Assembly (NCBI GenBank): GCA_031396505.1
Contig: JANNKX010000357.1
Coordinates: 1 to 14,053, forward strand
Source of the DNA: JAAFHS01 sp031396505
GTDB taxonomy: Bacteria; Pseudomonadota; Alphaproteobacteria; Rhodobacterales; Rhodobacteraceae
Length of the DNA: 14,053 bases
Direction: 5' to 3'
Part shown: piece after piece, positions 12,552 to 14,053 of the stretch
Layout: each line of letters starts with the position of its first letter
Position numbering within the stretch: position 1 is the stretch's first letter
Program-made: the position numbers and the translations under genes
The notes under the pieces: generated by a model
Told to the model about the DNA's origin: nothing
The model's input: only the letters and a program-made list of their open reading frames with translations
Databases searched by the model: none

Positions 12552-14053
12552 ATGACCGAAGAACCGGGACGCCGCCGTCGGGCGGGGGGACGCGCGGGCA
12601 ATCAGGCGCGGGCGGGCACGGCGGTGATCGACCAGATGCCGTGGAAACAGCCCATCAACCCTGACCGCCCGACAGAACCCCTTGATGCCGACGCGGTGCA
12701 ACGTATCCACAAGGCGGCAATGCGCATCCTGCGCGAGATCGGGATCGAATTCCTGAACCCCGATGCGGTGGCCATCCTGAAAAAAGCCGGTTGCACAGTA
12801 AATGACACCAATGTGCGGATGGATGAGGATTTCGTGATGGAGATGCTGGCCCATGCGCCCAGCCAATTTCCGATCACCCCGCGCAATCCGGATCACCAGA
12901 TCATCATGGGCGGGCGGCACATGGCGTTCGTCAACGTCAGCAGTCCACCGAATTCGTGGGATCTGGAACGCGGCAAACGGTCGGGTGATTTCGAGACGTT
13001 CAAGGATTTCATGAAGCTGACGCAATATTTCAACTGCATCCACATCGCGGGCGGATACCCGGTGGAGCCGATTGATATTCACCCGTCGGTGCGGCATCTG
13101 GACTGCCTGTATGAAAAACTGACGCTGACCGACAAGGTGGTGCATGCCTATAGCCTCGGGGCGGAGCGGGTCGAGGATGTGATGGAGATGGCACGCCTTG
13201 CGGCGGGGCTAAGCCATGATGAGTTCGACGCGAGCCCCCGGATGTATACCAACATCAATTCGGTTTCCCCGCTGAAGCATGACTACCCGATGCTGGACGG
13301 GGCGATGCGGCTGGCGAAACGCGGGCAGCCGGTCGTGGTGACGCCCTTCACGCTGGCGGGGGCAATGGCGCCCGTGACGATGGCGGGGGCGGTGGCGTTG
13401 TCACTGGCCGAGGCTTTGGCCGCGATCGCCTTGTTGCAATACATCAACCCCGGTTGCCCGGTGGCGATTGGCACGTTCACCAGCAATGTCGATATGAAAT
13501 CCGGTGCACCGGCGTTCGGGACGCCTGAATACATGCGCGCCACGCAGATGACGGGGCAGTTGGTGCGGTTCTACAAGCTGCCTTTGCGGTCATCGGGCGT
13601 CTGTGCGGCCAACGTCCCGGACGGGCAGGCGATGTGGGAAACCTGCAATTCGCTGTGGGCGGCGGTGCAGTCGGGGACCAACATGGTCTATCACGCGGCG
13701 GGCTGGCTGGAGGGCGGGTTGATCGCCAGCCCTGAGAAATTCGTGATGGATTGCGAAGTGCTGCAGATGATCCAGCGGTATTTCGAGGACGCGATCACGG
13801 CGACAACGGATGATGATCTGGCGTTTGATGCGATCCGCGAGGTTGGTGCGGGCGGACATTACTTTGGCGTCCAGCACACGCAGGACCGCTATGCCACGGC
13901 GTTCTATGCGCCGTTTGTCAGCGACTGGCGCAACTATGAGGCATGGCAGCAGGACGGATCAGTCTGGACACCCGAACGCGCGCACCGGATCTACAAACAG
14001 ATCGTGGCGGAATTTGAACCACCCGCGATGAATGGTGATCACCGCGAAGAACT
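12552..14053 (+). CDS. MttB-family trimethylamine/quaternary-amine methyltransferase, non-pyrrolysine type (3' partial)
   Basis: The first 500 residues of a cytosolic TIM-barrel methyltransferase are present, and the gene runs off the window. Family relatives transfer a methyl group from a methylated amine such as trimethylamine or glycine betaine to a corrinoid protein. Family features are the basic N-terminal stretch (RRRRAGGRAG, 7-16), DADAVQRIHKAAMRILREIG, and the central PFTLAGAMAPVTMAGAVAL (about 262-280). The GTFTSNVDMKSGAPAFGTPE segment (about 302-321) and YHAAGWLEGGL (about 381-391) follow. There is no in-frame amber codon, so it is the non-Pyl form widespread in roseobacters, whose substrates are mostly unknown. 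ATG 12552 has a strong AAGGGGAG 8 bases upstream. Relatives are a little over 500 residues, so few residues should be missing. No corrinoid protein or methyl-accepting partner is inside the window. Confidence 0.92.
   Translation, partial: MTEEPGRRRRAGGRAGNQARAGTAVIDQMPWKQPINPDRPTEPLDADAVQRIHKAAMRILREIGIEFLNPDAVAILKKAGCTVNDTNVRMDEDFVMEMLAHAPSQFPITPRNPDHQIIMGGRHMAFVNVSSPPNSWDLERGKRSGDFETFKDFMKLTQYFNCIHIAGGYPVEPIDIHPSVRHLDCLYEKLTLTDKVVHAYSLGAERVEDVMEMARLAAGLSHDEFDASPRMYTNINSVSPLKHDYPMLDGAMRLAKRGQPVVVTPFTLAGAMAPVTMAGAVALSLAEALAAIALLQYINPGCPVAIGTFTSNVDMKSGAPAFGTPEYMRATQMTGQLVRFYKLPLRSSGVCAANVPDGQAMWETCNSLWAAVQSGTNMVYHAAGWLEGGLIASPEKFVMDCEVLQMIQRYFEDAITATTDDDLAFDAIREVGAGGHYFGVQHTQDRYATAFYAPFVSDWRNYEAWQQDGSVWTPERAHRIYKQIVAEFEPPAMNGDHREE

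Noticed and set aside
11883..13145. 420-codon minus-strand open frame opposite the cyclase and methyltransferase
   Set aside because: It is antisense to two clear genes, has shadow-like composition, and contains the intergenic hairpins.
1..14053. tRNA, rRNA, CRISPR arrays, insertion sequences and attachment sites
   Set aside because: No cloverleaf, repeat-spacer array, transposase or terminal inverted repeats were seen on either strand.

Overview
The window is GC-rich, densely coded DNA typical of the alphaproteobacterial family Rhodobacteraceae, most likely the marine Roseobacter group. That placement is an inference from protein style. The methionyl-tRNA synthetase has the alphaproteobacterial HLGN/FSTS signature pair. 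There is a PleD-type diguanylate cyclase beside a DUF3572 gene, a CHD-TolB_N-TPR adenylate cyclase, and a non-pyrrolysine MttB-family methyltransferase of the kind that is multi-copy in roseobacters. I see no insertion sequence, phage gene, CRISPR array, tRNA or rRNA, and no obvious compositional break, so this reads as chromosomal backbone with small accessory units.

Layout from left to right. Minus strand: metG (132-1850), then a 213-bp gap holding an 11-bp tandem repeat, then a periplasmic YceI protein (2064-2621). Plus strand: a Tas-like aldo/keto reductase (2907-3947), a hairpin, and two overlapping lipoprotein genes, one with an eight-cysteine C-terminal module (4009-4536) and one lipocalin-like (4524-5024). 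Minus strand: an HTH regulator (5021-5857). It is divergent from a plus-strand membrane fatty-acid desaturase (5992-6975), and a palindromic operator candidate lies between them. Minus strand: a DUF983-NUDIX operon (7909 down to 6912) whose end overlaps the desaturase tail by 64 bp, preceded by a PleD-like REC-REC-GGDEF protein (8015-9391). Plus strand: a DUF3572-HAD phosphatase operon (9541-10538), a soluble adenylate cyclase (10665-12407), a 144-bp gap with several short hairpins, and an MttB-family methyltransferase cut by the window edge (12552 onward).

Functional themes. Translation is represented by metG. The envelope is represented by YceI, the two lipoproteins, the desaturase and the small DUF983 membrane protein. 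Second-messenger signalling is represented by c-di-GMP synthesis (PleD-like) and, about 1.3 kb further on, cAMP synthesis. One-carbon/methylamine metabolism is represented by MttB. The regulator-desaturase pair looks like a self-contained lipid-modification switch.

The most interesting non-coding signals are four. They are the helically phased 11-bp direct repeat upstream of metG, the shared operator between regulator and desaturase, a hairpin ending one base before the DUF983 start codon, and a run of inverted repeats in front of the methyltransferase. No wholly new multi-gene system is evident. These signals and the poorly characterised lipoprotein pair and regulator are the parts least explained by known annotation.
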